From contig JACCWI010000055.1 of assembly GCA_013697725.1 (NCBI GenBank), positions 124,001 to 188,000 of the forward strand: a DNA stretch of 64,000 nt. Direction: 5' to 3'. Numbering within the stretch: position 1 is the first letter of the stretch; every line of letters begins with the position of its first letter. Below the pieces are notes generated by a model, which ran no database searches, was not told the origin of the DNA, and was given only the letters and a program-made list of their open reading frames with translations. Source of the DNA: Tatlockia sp. (GTDB lineage: Bacteria; Pseudomonadota; Gammaproteobacteria; Legionellales; Legionellaceae). Positions 15,756-24,518 of this stretch are shown here, piece after piece. Made by a program: the position numbers and the translations under genes.

Positions 15756-17427
15756 ACTCTAGTTCTCTCGCCTGCACGAAAAGCTCTTTAGCATGCGAAC
15801 GAGTTTGCTCGGTTATAGTCAAGCCACCTAACATACGAGCAATCTCATCTATTTTTTCCGCTTGATTCAGAGGTAAAATGCGAGAAAAAGTGTGTTCGTG
15901 GTCGGAATATTTTTCAACAACAAAATGATGATGAGCACTTGAGGCAACTTGGGGTTGATGAGTGACACAAAAGACCTGAAGGCGTTCACCCAATTTGCGT
16001 AGCATCTGGCCTACTAAGGCTGCAGTAGCGCCGCCGATACCGACATCCACTTCATCGAAAAAAAGAGTCGGTGTAGTTCCGCGTTGAGCAGTAACCATTT
16101 GGATGGCAAGACTTATGCGTGATAGCTCGCCACCCGAAGCAATTTTTGCCAAAGAGTCCGGAGACATTCCAGGGTTAGTACAAACCATGTATTCAACTTT
16201 ATCGAGACCGTGTACTTGCATTTTTTCCAGAGGATTTAATTCAATATTAACCTGGCCTTTGGGCATGCCTAATAAATGAATGTTAGTGGATATTTCATGG
16301 GCTAATTTTTTAGCAAAATCCAGTCTGGAGGCTCTAAGTTTGAGCGCTGTTTTTTCAAAGCTTGCATTGGCTTGTTGTAAATTTTGTTCTAATTCCAGGA
16401 GTTGGTTTTCAGACTCTTTTAAATCCTTAAGTTCATGTTCAAGACTCGATGCATGTCTAGCTAACTGACTAGCATCCACATGATATTTACGAGCCGTTTG
16501 ATGGAGAGTGCTAATGCGCCTCTCGACCTCTTGCAAGCGCTCTGGATCAATCTGCACTTGTTCTCTAAATTTATCCATTTCGTCAAAGGCTTCTTCACAC
16601 TGAATAAAGGCACTGTTGATTAGCTCAAAAACAGTTTTAATAGCTTTGTGCTCTTGAGGCAGATTTTGCAAGATTTGCAAAATCTGGTGAAGTCCTTTTG
16701 AGAGGTTTGGGCCTTCATCGGTATTTAGCAGATGACAAATCTGCTGAGCCTGGTCGATGTAATCGCAAGCATGGTGTAATAATTGATGCTCTTCATGTAG
16801 ATTTTGCATTTCATTTTCTTGCAAGTGCAGGTTAGTTAATTCCTCTATTTGAAAACTTAATAAATCAATTTTGTCTTTTTGATTGTCTTTTTCTCGCAAA
16901 AAGGCAATTTTCTGTTTAATTTTTTGTGATTGTTTAAAAAGCTGATTCAGCTCATTTAGTAACTCATGGTGACCGGCATAGGAATCCAATTGTTGACGAT
17001 GAGTAGCATGTTGCATTAATGTTTGATGTTGATGTTGGCCATGAATATGGACCAACAATTCACTCAATTCCTTTATTTTTTGCAAGGGAAAGGGTTGGCC
17101 ATTAATGTAGGATTTAGAACGGCCTTCCGTATAAAGTACGCGTCGGAGGATAATCACGCCTTCTTCACATTGCATATCATGCTGCAAAAGCCAATGAGCA
17201 GGTTCTGATTCCGCATCAAAATGAAAGCTGGCAGTAATGTCGCATCTTTCTTCATCAGCACGAATCACCGATGCATCTGCCCGCCCGCCTAAGGCGAGCA
17301 TAAGTGCATCAATCATTATAGACTTTCCAGCTCCAGTTTCACCGGTAAAAGCAGTCATGCCATTGGCAAAATCCAAATCCAGGAGTTTAACAATCGTGTA
17401 ATTTTCTATGCGTAAATTGGTTAACAT
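15748..17427 (-). CDS. recN: DNA repair protein RecN
   Basis: An SMC-like ATPase acting at double-strand breaks in recombinational repair, 559 residues as usual. Walker A is GETGAGKS near residue 29, close to MLTNLRIENYTIV. Two coiled-coil stretches (about 150-215 and 300-365) flank a central region. The C-terminal half has the signature IASGGELSRISLA and Walker B TLFFDEVDVGIGG, followed by VFCVTHQPQVA. It lies 46 bp downstream of nadK on the same strand, a common pairing in gammaproteobacteria, and probably shares its transcript. Confidence 0.96.
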   Translation of the reverse strand: MLTNLRIENYTIVKLLDLDFANGMTAFTGETGAGKSIMIDALMLALGGRADASVIRADEERCDITASFHFDAESEPAHWLLQHDMQCEEGVIILRRVLYTEGRSKSYINGQPFPLQKIKELSELLVHIHGQHQHQTLMQHATHRQQLDSYAGHHELLNELNQLFKQSQKIKQKIAFLREKDNQKDKIDLLSFQIEELTNLHLQENEMQNLHEEHQLLHHACDYIDQAQQICHLLNTDEGPNLSKGLHQILQILQNLPQEHKAIKTVFELINSAFIQCEEAFDEMDKFREQVQIDPERLQEVERRISTLHQTARKYHVDASQLARHASSLEHELKDLKESENQLLELEQNLQQANASFEKTALKLRASRLDFAKKLAHEISTNIHLLGMPKGQVNIELNPLEKMQVHGLDKVEYMVCTNPGMSPDSLAKIASGGELSRISLAIQMVTAQRGTTPTLFFDEVDVGIGGATAALVGQMLRKLGERLQVFCVTHQPQVASSAHHHFVVEKYSDHEHTFSRILPLNQAEKIDEIARMLGGLTITEQTRSHAKELFVQARELESI

Positions 17428-17473
17428 TAATCTAACCTCAATTAGTGACTAGCACGGTTATCTTGTCTGATAA

Positions 17474-18361
17474 TTATCCTTGATGTTTTGATTCCCAACC
17501 TAGTTTGATTCTTAAAGTATCATAATAATGGTAATCGAGTGGATGCAATAAGCGAAGCTGATTCTTGTTTTTCTCAACACTCACTAATTGTCCCGCTTTA
17601 ACAATTCGTGATTCATGACCATCACAGCTAACCAGCAAATTATGTTCATAACTATTGCTAATTTTAAGATCAATTTTTGCTTCACCATCCACAACTAAAG
17701 GGCGTGAGCTTAAACTATGGGAGAACATAGGAACTAAAACAATTGCATTCAATAAAGGATGCATAATGGGTCCGCCAGCTGATAAAGAATAAGCCGTAGA
17801 GCCTGTTGGCGTGGAAAGAATCAGACCGTCAGAACGATAATGACAGACGAATTGCTCATTAATAATGACATCGAACTCGATAAGATGAGTTTCTCTGCCG
17901 CGCCCTAAAACCACATCATTCAGTGCCTTGCCTTCAAAATACGTTGTATTGTCATCGTGAATTCGAGCGTTTAGTAAAAACCGTTGTTCTTCTTGGTAGT
18001 CACCCGCGAGGACTGCACTCAGTTGTGTCTCAATATTTTGCGGTGAAATATCAGTTAAAAAACCCAAGCGTCCACGGTTGATACCGATGACAGGTACATT
18101 CACCTCGATTGCCATACGAGCTGCAGAAAGCAAGCTACCATCGCCGCCAACAACAACGATGAGATCATGACTTTGTCCCATGTCTTCGCGCTTTAGAATC
18201 GGTAGGTTGATTTTAAAATTAGCAGCGGTGTCAATGTCTAAAAAAGCATCGAAACCCTGGCTTTGCAAAAAATCACTCACGCGTTGCAAACTTTCGTTAA
18301 TCCCTTCAGTAGCACGATGTTGCCGAGCATATAAAATAATTCGCTGAAATTTTTTTTTCAT
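17474..18361 (-). CDS. nadK: NAD kinase
   Basis: Phosphorylates NAD to NADP using ATP. The GGDGS motif (about 72-76) and [10 protein letters not shown] (about 101) are present. So is the conserved stretch from RSDGLI through [16 protein letters not shown] (about 180-200), which contains the adenine- and diphosphate-binding residues. At 295 residues, length is standard. The start is the first ATG after a stop in frame. recN follows at a 46-bp distance on the same strand. Nothing unusual is seen. Confidence 0.96.
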   Translation of the reverse strand: MKKKFQRIILYARQHRATEGINESLQRVSDFLQSQGFDAFLDIDTAANFKINLPILKREDMGQSHDLIVVVGGDGSLLSAARMAIEVNVPVIGINRGRLGFLTDISPQNIETQLSAVLAGDYQEEQRFLLNARIHDDNTTYFEGKALNDVVLGRGRETHLIEFDVIINEQFVCHYRSDGLILSTPTGSTAYSLSAGGPIMHPLLNAIVLVPMFSHSLSSRPLVVDGEAKIDLKISNSYEHNLLVSCDGHESRIVKAGQLVSVEKNKNQLRLLHPLDYHYYDTLRIKLGWESKHQG

Positions 18362-18457
18362 GATCTACCAATATTGGTTTTAAAAGAGACTTAGCTAGAA
18401 AATCAATTACATTCTAGCGGATTTTAACGTGAAAATCAGTCAGTGTTTTTTATATAA

Positions 18458-19654
18458 TCAGGCTTGAGCTTTAGCTGCGGTTTCATGCAATCGCTTTAAA
18501 AAGGGATCAATAAAACCATAACCTAAACGAGGTATGTTGTAATCCACCATTTGCAGAATAACTACGTCTGAGTCCATTGCTGCATCAAGAATTCCTTTTT
18601 CAAGCGTTTCACTACCCGGAGGGGAGATATAAGTTAGTGCCTCGGTGGGATGGTGCTTGATGTTGGTCATATAATAATTAGAAATGGTTAGGCTAGAGTA
18701 GCTCTTTGCCTGATCCAAAGCCATAATAATCTGATGCATAAAGCTATCGCTGACTACTAGTAGCTTGGGCAAATAGTTGTCATAAAATCGAGCAGACGTA
18801 GTGGGGTAGGGCGTTTTTTTGACAAGATTTAGCTTGGATTTAACGTTAAGGACAATTAAACCATCTTGATCAATAAGCTCCGGATTTTTATATTGCGGTA
18901 GTCCACAGCGTAATGAAGGTGTGTTGCTGAAGGTCGTTCTAATATTGTTATATAAATGTTTCGCTATGATACAGCCTGAGTAAAAATTCCAATGAACGCC
19001 CGAGTTAGGGTGGGTTTCAATTGATTTTTTTTGATAAAATTTACGTAAAATAGGCCCTGAATCAACTACATTAACGCCTTGTTTTTTTAACTCTCTGCCA
19101 AAACTTGCAATATTATCATAAATATTTTTGTCCGGCTTTACTAAGAAACGTTCCCCGAGGCCATCTAAATGGACATAAGCTTTTGAAGCGCTGATAACCA
19201 CGACAAAATGTTTACCCTTTGCGGCATATAAATGCTGAACTTCAAGCAATTTTTTAGCTAATTGCTGATAAACCTGAGTAAGATAATCACGCTGAAGATA
19301 CTCATTATTTAACTGAATTAGTGAACTGCCATAATACAAGCCATGTTGTTTTGTAAAAATGATACCGGTTTGCTCCTGCTCTTTAAAAAGGCGAAAAGTT
19401 AGGTCATTAAAAAGCCTTACATACAGAGGTTTAAAACCGATGTCTTTATTAATTATACCTTCTAAGTAGGGCTGTAACTGTTTATCAAACCATCCCTTTA
19501 CAAGCGTTGGAGGCTTGACGGCTCCGCTTTCTATATACCCTGCTAAAAGACCTTTAGGGAAATGAAAGAAATAACCGAGAGCTGGTAAAAACAGAAAGGC
19601 TATAAACAGCAAAGAAAAAATAAAGGTTAAACGCTCTTGTTTATTTGTCAGCAT
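18458..19654 (-). CDS. AlgJ/AlgX-like polysaccharide O-acetylation protein
   Basis: An N-terminal membrane anchor (about 11-33) is followed by an SGNH-hydrolase-like periplasmic domain (398 residues in all), as in AlgJ and AlgX, which accept acetyl groups from an MBOAT partner. The serine block is LLVVSDSFMHQI (about 290-301). The His block reads GVHWNF (about 216), where AlgJ/AlgX carry D-x-H-W, so the usual Asp is replaced. It follows the AlgI-like gene with 2 bp between stop and start, so the two are translationally linked. The acetylated polymer is unknown; no alginate genes are nearby, so surface polysaccharide or LPS is more likely. Confidence 0.75.
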   Translation of the reverse strand: MLTNKQERLTFIFSLLFIAFLFLPALGYFFHFPKGLLAGYIESGAVKPPTLVKGWFDKQLQPYLEGIINKDIGFKPLYVRLFNDLTFRLFKEQEQTGIIFTKQHGLYYGSSLIQLNNEYLQRDYLTQVYQQLAKKLLEVQHLYAAKGKHFVVVISASKAYVHLDGLGERFLVKPDKNIYDNIASFGRELKKQGVNVVDSGPILRKFYQKKSIETHPNSGVHWNFYSGCIIAKHLYNNIRTTFSNTPSLRCGLPQYKNPELIDQDGLIVLNVKSKLNLVKKTPYPTTSARFYDNYLPKLLVVSDSFMHQIIMALDQAKSYSSLTISNYYMTNIKHHPTEALTYISPPGSETLEKGILDAAMDSDVVILQMVDYNIPRLGYGFIDPFLKRLHETAAKAQA

Positions 19655-19656
19655 GG

Positions 19657-21129
19657 CTAAAACCTAAAGTATAGGAAAGCGGTATAGCCTGCGCTAAACA
19701 TTCCCATCGTGGCTAAGGCTAAGAGCATTAGAATGCAGCTAAAGTAAATGGATAATTGCGCTGTATTGCCCTGGATAGTCATTGTTTCACTCCATGCAGA
19801 CTTAAGCCACTCCGGGGTTTTCACATAGTTAGCGGGTAGTTTAAAGAATATAATTACAGAGCCAAAAAATAATAAGAACAAATCACGATTATTAATAAGA
19901 TAGCCCCAGGGATGATAGTTTTGTTCTAAAGTAGAAAATCCTAGCATTACTTTGATGAATTCATAGGCATAGCCCACAGTAGGTGCGCGAAAAAGTACCC
20001 ATCCGAAAAGAATAACAAGTAAGGTCAACGCTAACTTTACAATAGAAGGAATATAATTTTTTAAGTTGGGAAAGCTCTCACCGCAATATTTTTCAAGGCA
20101 TAAAAAGAAGCCATAATAAGCACCCCAAAGAAGAAAAGTCCAATTCGCCCCATGCCAAAAACCAGAAATAATAAACACGATCCATAAATTAACAAAGGCT
20201 CGAGATTTGCTAGTGCGGTTTCCACCTAAAGGTATATAGAGATAAAGCCGCATCCAACTGGATAAGCTAATATGCCAGCGTCGCCAAAATTCGGTTATGC
20301 TTTTCGCGATATAAGGACGATTGAAATTTTCTGGAAAACGAAAACCCATCATGCAACCAAGACCAATTGCCATGTCTGAATAACCTGAAAAATCAAAATA
20401 GATTTGCAGCATATAAGAAAAAGCACCACCCCAGGCACAGCCCTGCGAAATTTCTGAAGTGGGCAAAGCAAAGATCTTGTCGGCCGCTAGACCTAGTTGA
20501 TCGGCAATTAATATTTTTTTAGCAAAACCAACGCTAAATCGGAAACAACCTACCAAAAAAGTGGAATTGGAATAGGTTCGCTGATGTAATTGGGCGCCGA
20601 TATCATGGTATCGAATGATGGGACCGGCGATTAATTGCGGAAATAGGAAAATGTATAAGGCGCAGTCATAGAAATTGCGGGGCGGAACAGCGCGGCCTTT
20701 ATAGCTATCAACTAAATAACTAATTTTATGAAAAGTTATAAAGGAAATTCCTAGCAAAAGCGGTCCTGTGCTAGTGGGTGCGATGCCTGTATATAATTTT
20801 AAAGGCATAAGTATTTCATTGATTAAGAAGGCGCTATATTTAAAGCCAATCAAAACCGCAATATTAATTAAAATTCCCACTGTTAAGAGTAATTTTTTAG
20901 CTGTCTGCGAAAAAGGTGAACTTTCTGAAATGGCTTTTGATAATTGATAATCAAGGAAGACTAAAACCAGTAATAAAAAAACATAGACCGGTTCACCCCA
21001 GGAAAAAAATAAAATAGAACCTAACAGAGCAATGAAATTGCGGTATTGGCCTTTATCTGGCGCCAGATAGTAAGCAGAAAGAAAAAGCGGCATGAAAAAA
21101 AATAAAAATATAGGTGTGGTAAACAGCAT
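19657..21129 (-). CDS. AlgI-like MBOAT O-acyltransferase
   Basis: A polytopic membrane protein of 490 residues with ten or more hydrophobic helices. The MBOAT core is clear: ISFITFHKISYLVD, the PQLIAGPIIRY block (about 165-180), FWRRWHISLSSWMRLYLYIPLGG (split here as FWRRWHISLS and YIPLGG), and ISGFWHGANW with the invariant membrane His near residue 327. AlgI/DltB/PatA relatives move acetyl groups across the inner membrane to a periplasmic acceptor enzyme. The AlgJ-like gene follows directly, giving a two-gene O-acetylation unit. Confidence 0.9.
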   Translation of the reverse strand: MLFTTPIFLFFFMPLFLSAYYLAPDKGQYRNFIALLGSILFFSWGEPVYVFLLLVLVFLDYQLSKAISESSPFSQTAKKLLLTVGILINIAVLIGFKYSAFLINEILMPLKLYTGIAPTSTGPLLLGISFITFHKISYLVDSYKGRAVPPRNFYDCALYIFLFPQLIAGPIIRYHDIGAQLHQRTYSNSTFLVGCFRFSVGFAKKILIADQLGLAADKIFALPTSEISQGCAWGGAFSYMLQIYFDFSGYSDMAIGLGCMMGFRFPENFNRPYIAKSITEFWRRWHISLSSWMRLYLYIPLGGNRTSKSRAFVNLWIVFIISGFWHGANWTFLLWGAYYGFFLCLEKYCGESFPNLKNYIPSIVKLALTLLVILFGWVLFRAPTVGYAYEFIKVMLGFSTLEQNYHPWGYLINNRDLFLLFFGSVIIFFKLPANYVKTPEWLKSAWSETMTIQGNTAQLSIYFSCILMLLALATMGMFSAGYTAFLYFRF

Positions 21130-21241
21130 CTCTGGCCTAAACGGGTTATCTGAATATATCAGGAGGCTAATTTAATAAGTTTTAATCGCTTTGTCGATGT
21201 ATTTTTAGTTCTCATTTCCTGTAAAAGTTAAAGTTTTAAAA

Positions 21242-21271
21242 TTGACAAACTGTCCTTCTCTTCGCTAGACT
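21242..21271 (+). promoter_or_regulatory. Sigma-70-type promoter of tenA
   Basis: TTGACA at 21242-21247 and TAGACT at 21266-21271 are separated by 18 bp, just upstream of the TPP riboswitch, placing the transcript start shortly before the aptamer. Confidence 0.6.
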
Positions 21272-21282
21272 CGCTTTAATTA

Positions 21283-21370
21283 GTTCACCAGGGGTGCTTT
21301 AATCATTAGATTAAAGCTGAGAAACACCCTTAGAACCTGCACTGGGTAATGCCTGCGGAGGGAGAGTGAG
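21283..21370 (+). ncRNA. TPP riboswitch (THI element)
   Basis: The conserved aptamer core is present: GGGGTGCTTT, then GCTGAGAAACACCC, then GAACCTGC, GGGTAATGCC and GCGGAGGGA. A variable hairpin (CTTTAATC/GATTAAAG) sits in the expected P3 position. P1 can form between TCAC (21285-21288) and GTGA near 21366-21369. The element binds thiamine pyrophosphate and here precedes only tenA. Confidence 0.95.
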
Positions 21371-21396
21371 AGTAAAAATTCAGTTTTAATTTTTTG

Positions 21397-21426
21397 CTCT
21401 TTCTCCTAGATTAATATTTAGGAGAA
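21397..21426 (+). promoter_or_regulatory. Expression platform: ribosome-binding-site sequestering hairpin of the riboswitch
   Basis: TTCTCCTA (21401-21408) pairs perfectly with TAGGAGAA (21419-21426), which contains the tenA ribosome-binding site AGGAG. CTCTTTCTCC (21397-21406) can instead pair over 10 positions (two G-U) with GGAGGGAGAG (21357-21366) at the 3' edge of the aptamer. The two pairings exclude each other, which predicts translational repression when TPP is bound. Confidence 0.65.
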
Positions 21427-21430
21427 TCAC

Positions 21431-22132
21431 TTGAAAATAGCTGCTCTGCTCCAACTAAACTCATCTCTACTTTTAAAAATTTATAATCACCGTTTTAACC
21501 TCTCTCTGCATAAGGGTGAACTATCGCAAGCTATTTTTAAATCATTTTTGAAGCAAGATGAGCTTTATTTGAAGGCTTATACAAAAGCACTCAAAGAGGT
21601 TTCCAGACGATTAACCAAAGAAACTCATATTAAACACTTCAATCGGTTTATCGAAAGTACTCTTGCGCTTGAACAAGATATTCAATTTAACTACCTTAAA
21701 AAATTTACAACAGTTTCTTTCTTTGCTGAAAAACAAAAGCCAGTTCGCAAATTACCCGTGATTACAAAGTATAGTCAACACCTACTAGACACCTCAGTCA
21801 ATGCCTCCCTGGAGGAAGCGGTGATAAGTCTTCTTCCCTGTTTTATCATTTATCAGGAGCTTGGTTTGAGAATGGATTTATCCAATTGCACTCCTGAGCA
21901 TCCTTATCGAGAATGGATTGAAACCTATTCGAGTGAGGAGTTTAGAATTTCCACTTCAAATTTCATTCAAATTGCTGACGAGCTCAATCAAGGGCTTAAT
22001 TGTCCCTATCATCTTAATAAAATTCAGCTAAGCTTTAAGCAATCTATTGAGTTCGAATACCGATTTTTTGAGGAAATTTTTTCACTGAATAACGAGATTG
22101 TTCAGGATTCAATCTGTTTTAATCGCGCTTAA
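21431..22132 (+). CDS. tenA: TenA-family thiaminase II-like protein
   Basis: TenA enzymes hydrolyse the amino-pyrimidine from damaged thiamine so that it can be salvaged. In this 233-residue protein the residues needed in B. subtilis TenA are in place: D43 in FLKQDELYL, C137 and Y141 in LLPCFIIYQELG, and E209 in the FEYRFF block, with HPYREWIETYSSEEF at 157-171 between them. The start is TTG at 21431, 6 nt after AGGAGA. A TPP riboswitch precedes it and no other thi gene follows, so this is a single-gene TPP regulon member. The family assignment is from motifs; the symbol is by similarity. Confidence 0.88.
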   Translation: MKIAALLQLNSSLLLKIYNHRFNLSLHKGELSQAIFKSFLKQDELYLKAYTKALKEVSRRLTKETHIKHFNRFIESTLALEQDIQFNYLKKFTTVSFFAEKQKPVRKLPVITKYSQHLLDTSVNASLEEAVISLLPCFIIYQELGLRMDLSNCTPEHPYREWIETYSSEEFRISTSNFIQIADELNQGLNCPYHLNKIQLSFKQSIEFEYRFFEEIFSLNNEIVQDSICFNRA

Positions 22133-22298
22133 GAATTTAGAATTTGTGATGTTAATAGTTCAATTAATTCTTCGCTAAAATTAAGGTAAATTCGATTGTA
22201 GATTATCGATATTTGTTGCAAATCAGCGCGAATAGTCTTGTGAAAGCAACTAACTTGAGTTATATCTACTATCTTGGTTTTTAATGTTTCTTAAATCA

Positions 22299-22328
22299 AA
22301 AATCCTGGTTGCAAGCAAACAGGATTTT
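22299..22328. terminator. Bidirectional terminator between tenA and typA
   Basis: AAAATCCTG (22299-22307) pairs with CAGGATTTT (22320-22328) across a 12-nt loop. The A- and T-rich flanks make it a usable terminator for both convergent genes. Confidence 0.75.
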
Positions 22329-22382
22329 ATTTGATCTGATCATTTTCACTGTATCAATGACTAGAGTAATGCCATCTAACTT

Positions 22383-24206
22383 TTAGTCGTTATTAGAACG
22401 AGAAGCGCGTTTACGCTCTGTTTCTTTTAACGATTTTTTTCTTAAACGTATAGAGAGCGGTGTTACTTCAACCAATTCATCATCGTCAATAAATTCCAAG
22501 GCTTGTTCAAGCGAGAAGCGGATTGGTGGAGTCAGAACGATATTTTCATCAGTACCCGAAGCACGAACGTTGGTTAACTGCTTTTCTTTAGTCACATTTA
22601 CTACCAAATCATTATCGCGAGCATGAATCCCTACAATCATTCCCTCATAACAAGGAATCTGTGGGTCTAGAAATAAGCGCCCGCGTTCTTGTAGATTAAA
22701 TAGCGCAAAGCCACGCGCAGTTCCTTGACAACTTGCAATCATAACGCCACTACCGCGCTTGCCAATACGTCCTTTTACCGCAGGGCCGTAGTGATCAAAG
22801 ACGTGATAATTTAAGCCAGTACCGGAAGTCGCAGATAAGAATTCGGTGTGAAAACCAATTAGTCCACGGGTTGGGATGATGTAGTCTAAACGCACTCGCC
22901 CTTTGCCATCTGAAACCATGTTTTGTAAGTCACCACGACGCTCACCTAATTTTTCCATGATAGCGCCTTGATTGTTTTCTTCAACGTCTACAGTTAAGCG
23001 CTCATAGGGTTCGAGGAGCTGGTCACCTTCTTCACGCATAATTACTTCAGGTTTTGAAATAGCTAATTCAAATCCTTCGCGACGCATGGTTTCAATTAAG
23101 ATTGATAAATGTAACTCGCCACGTCCTGATACTTTGAATTTATCAGGATCTTCGGTGTCTTCAACACGCAAAGCCACATTATGCAAAAGTTCAGTTTGTA
23201 GACGTTCACGAATTTTACGGCTGGTGACAAATTTGCCATCTTGGCCGGCAAAGGGTGAGTCATTAACCTGGAAGGTCATGCTAATTGTTGGTTCGTCAAC
23301 GGTTAGCGGTGGTAAAGCTTCTACCGTATTGGGATCGCAAATGGTGTCAGAGATATTCAGGTTCTCAATACCTGTAATGGCAACAATATCACCGGCATTT
23401 GCTTCACTCACTTCAACGCGTTCAAGTCCTTTAAAACCTAAAATTTGAAGTAAACGACCTGTGCGTACTTCGCCTTCTTTATTGATAATTTTTATTGGCG
23501 ATTTAACTTTGATGTTACCGCGATTTACACGACCAATACCAATAGTACCGACATAAGAAGAGTAATCGAGGGAAGAAATCTGCATCTGGAAAGGGCCTTC
23601 TTCGTCGACATCAGGGGGTGCTACTTTATCAAGGATGGTTTGCAATAAAGGACCCATATCGCTGCTTTCATCTTCCAAATTATATTTGGCATAACCATTT
23701 AAGGCAGAGGTATAAACCACAGGAAAATCCAATTGTTCGTCTGTTGCGCCTAAATTGTCAAACAGATCAAAAACCTGATCCATAACCCAATGAGCACGGG
23801 CTCCAGGTCTATCAATTTTATTAATGACCACAATGGGCTTTAAACCAAGAGCAAAGGCTTTTTGGGTTACAAAACGAGTTTGAGGCATAGGGCCATCAAC
23901 CGCATCAACTAGCAACAGTACGCAATCTACCATGGATAATATACGTTCGACTTCGCCACCAAAATCAGCATGTCCGGGTGTATCAATAATATTAATTTGA
24001 TGATCATGCCAGAATACGCAAGTATTTTTAGCGAGAATGGTAATTCCTCGTTCCTTTTCGAGTGCGTTAGAATCCATGACGCGAATTACCTTGGGCGCTC
24101 GCTCACTAAAAGTACCAGTTTGTTGCAGAAGTTCATCAACTAAAGTAGTTTTACCATGATCAACGTGAGCGATGATGGCGATATTTCGAAGCTGTTTAAT
24201 GGACAT
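22383..24206 (-). CDS. typA: Translational GTPase TypA/BipA
   Basis: An EF-G-like GTPase that binds 70S ribosomes and helps assembly and stress adaptation. The G motifs are HVDHGKTTL (about 14-22), the switch region with [17 protein letters not shown] (about 77) and NKID (about 132). Domain II, the EF-G-like domain and the TypA-specific C-terminus follow, including RGLIGF and the GTARGFALF region. At 607 residues the length is standard. It is a single gene with about 310 bp of free upstream sequence. Confidence 0.97.
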   Translation of the reverse strand: MSIKQLRNIAIIAHVDHGKTTLVDELLQQTGTFSERAPKVIRVMDSNALEKERGITILAKNTCVFWHDHQINIIDTPGHADFGGEVERILSMVDCVLLLVDAVDGPMPQTRFVTQKAFALGLKPIVVINKIDRPGARAHWVMDQVFDLFDNLGATDEQLDFPVVYTSALNGYAKYNLEDESSDMGPLLQTILDKVAPPDVDEEGPFQMQISSLDYSSYVGTIGIGRVNRGNIKVKSPIKIINKEGEVRTGRLLQILGFKGLERVEVSEANAGDIVAITGIENLNISDTICDPNTVEALPPLTVDEPTISMTFQVNDSPFAGQDGKFVTSRKIRERLQTELLHNVALRVEDTEDPDKFKVSGRGELHLSILIETMRREGFELAISKPEVIMREEGDQLLEPYERLTVDVEENNQGAIMEKLGERRGDLQNMVSDGKGRVRLDYIIPTRGLIGFHTEFLSATSGTGLNYHVFDHYGPAVKGRIGKRGSGVMIASCQGTARGFALFNLQERGRLFLDPQIPCYEGMIVGIHARDNDLVVNVTKEKQLTNVRASGTDENIVLTPPIRFSLEQALEFIDDDELVEVTPLSIRLRKKSLKETERKRASRSNND

Positions 24207-24518
24207 ACATGACCTATATTAATGCGGAATTAGTTAACCTTTTATTGATCTAACGAGAAAAAAGGACAAATGTTCATCGATTATACATGAACTAACCCAT
24301 TAATCCCATAATTTATTGGTTGGTCGAAAATCTATTTAGATAGAAGAAGTAAACCTTGATTACGCTACCCTGCTTCAAGGTTTCATTAATAATGTTTTCC
24401 ATTGGTTAACTTGACACTCCTTCACGTCCCTCTTGATCGTGTTAATATTATTTATCGCATACAAATTAAATTATTCAATTTGCGGCAGAAAATTAATAAT
24501 TATTAATAGGAACACCAA
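24207..24518. other. Divergent promoter region of typA and the amidase gene
   Basis: About 310 AT-rich bases between divergent starts. TTGACA occurs on the plus strand near 24410, but no -10 stands at the right distance. The region must contain both promoters, none of which can be fixed by eye. Confidence 0.35.

Noticed and set aside
24410..24450. TTGACA as promoter of the amidase gene
   Set aside because: No -10 hexamer stands 16-18 bp downstream; the nearest TAATAT is about 27 bp away.
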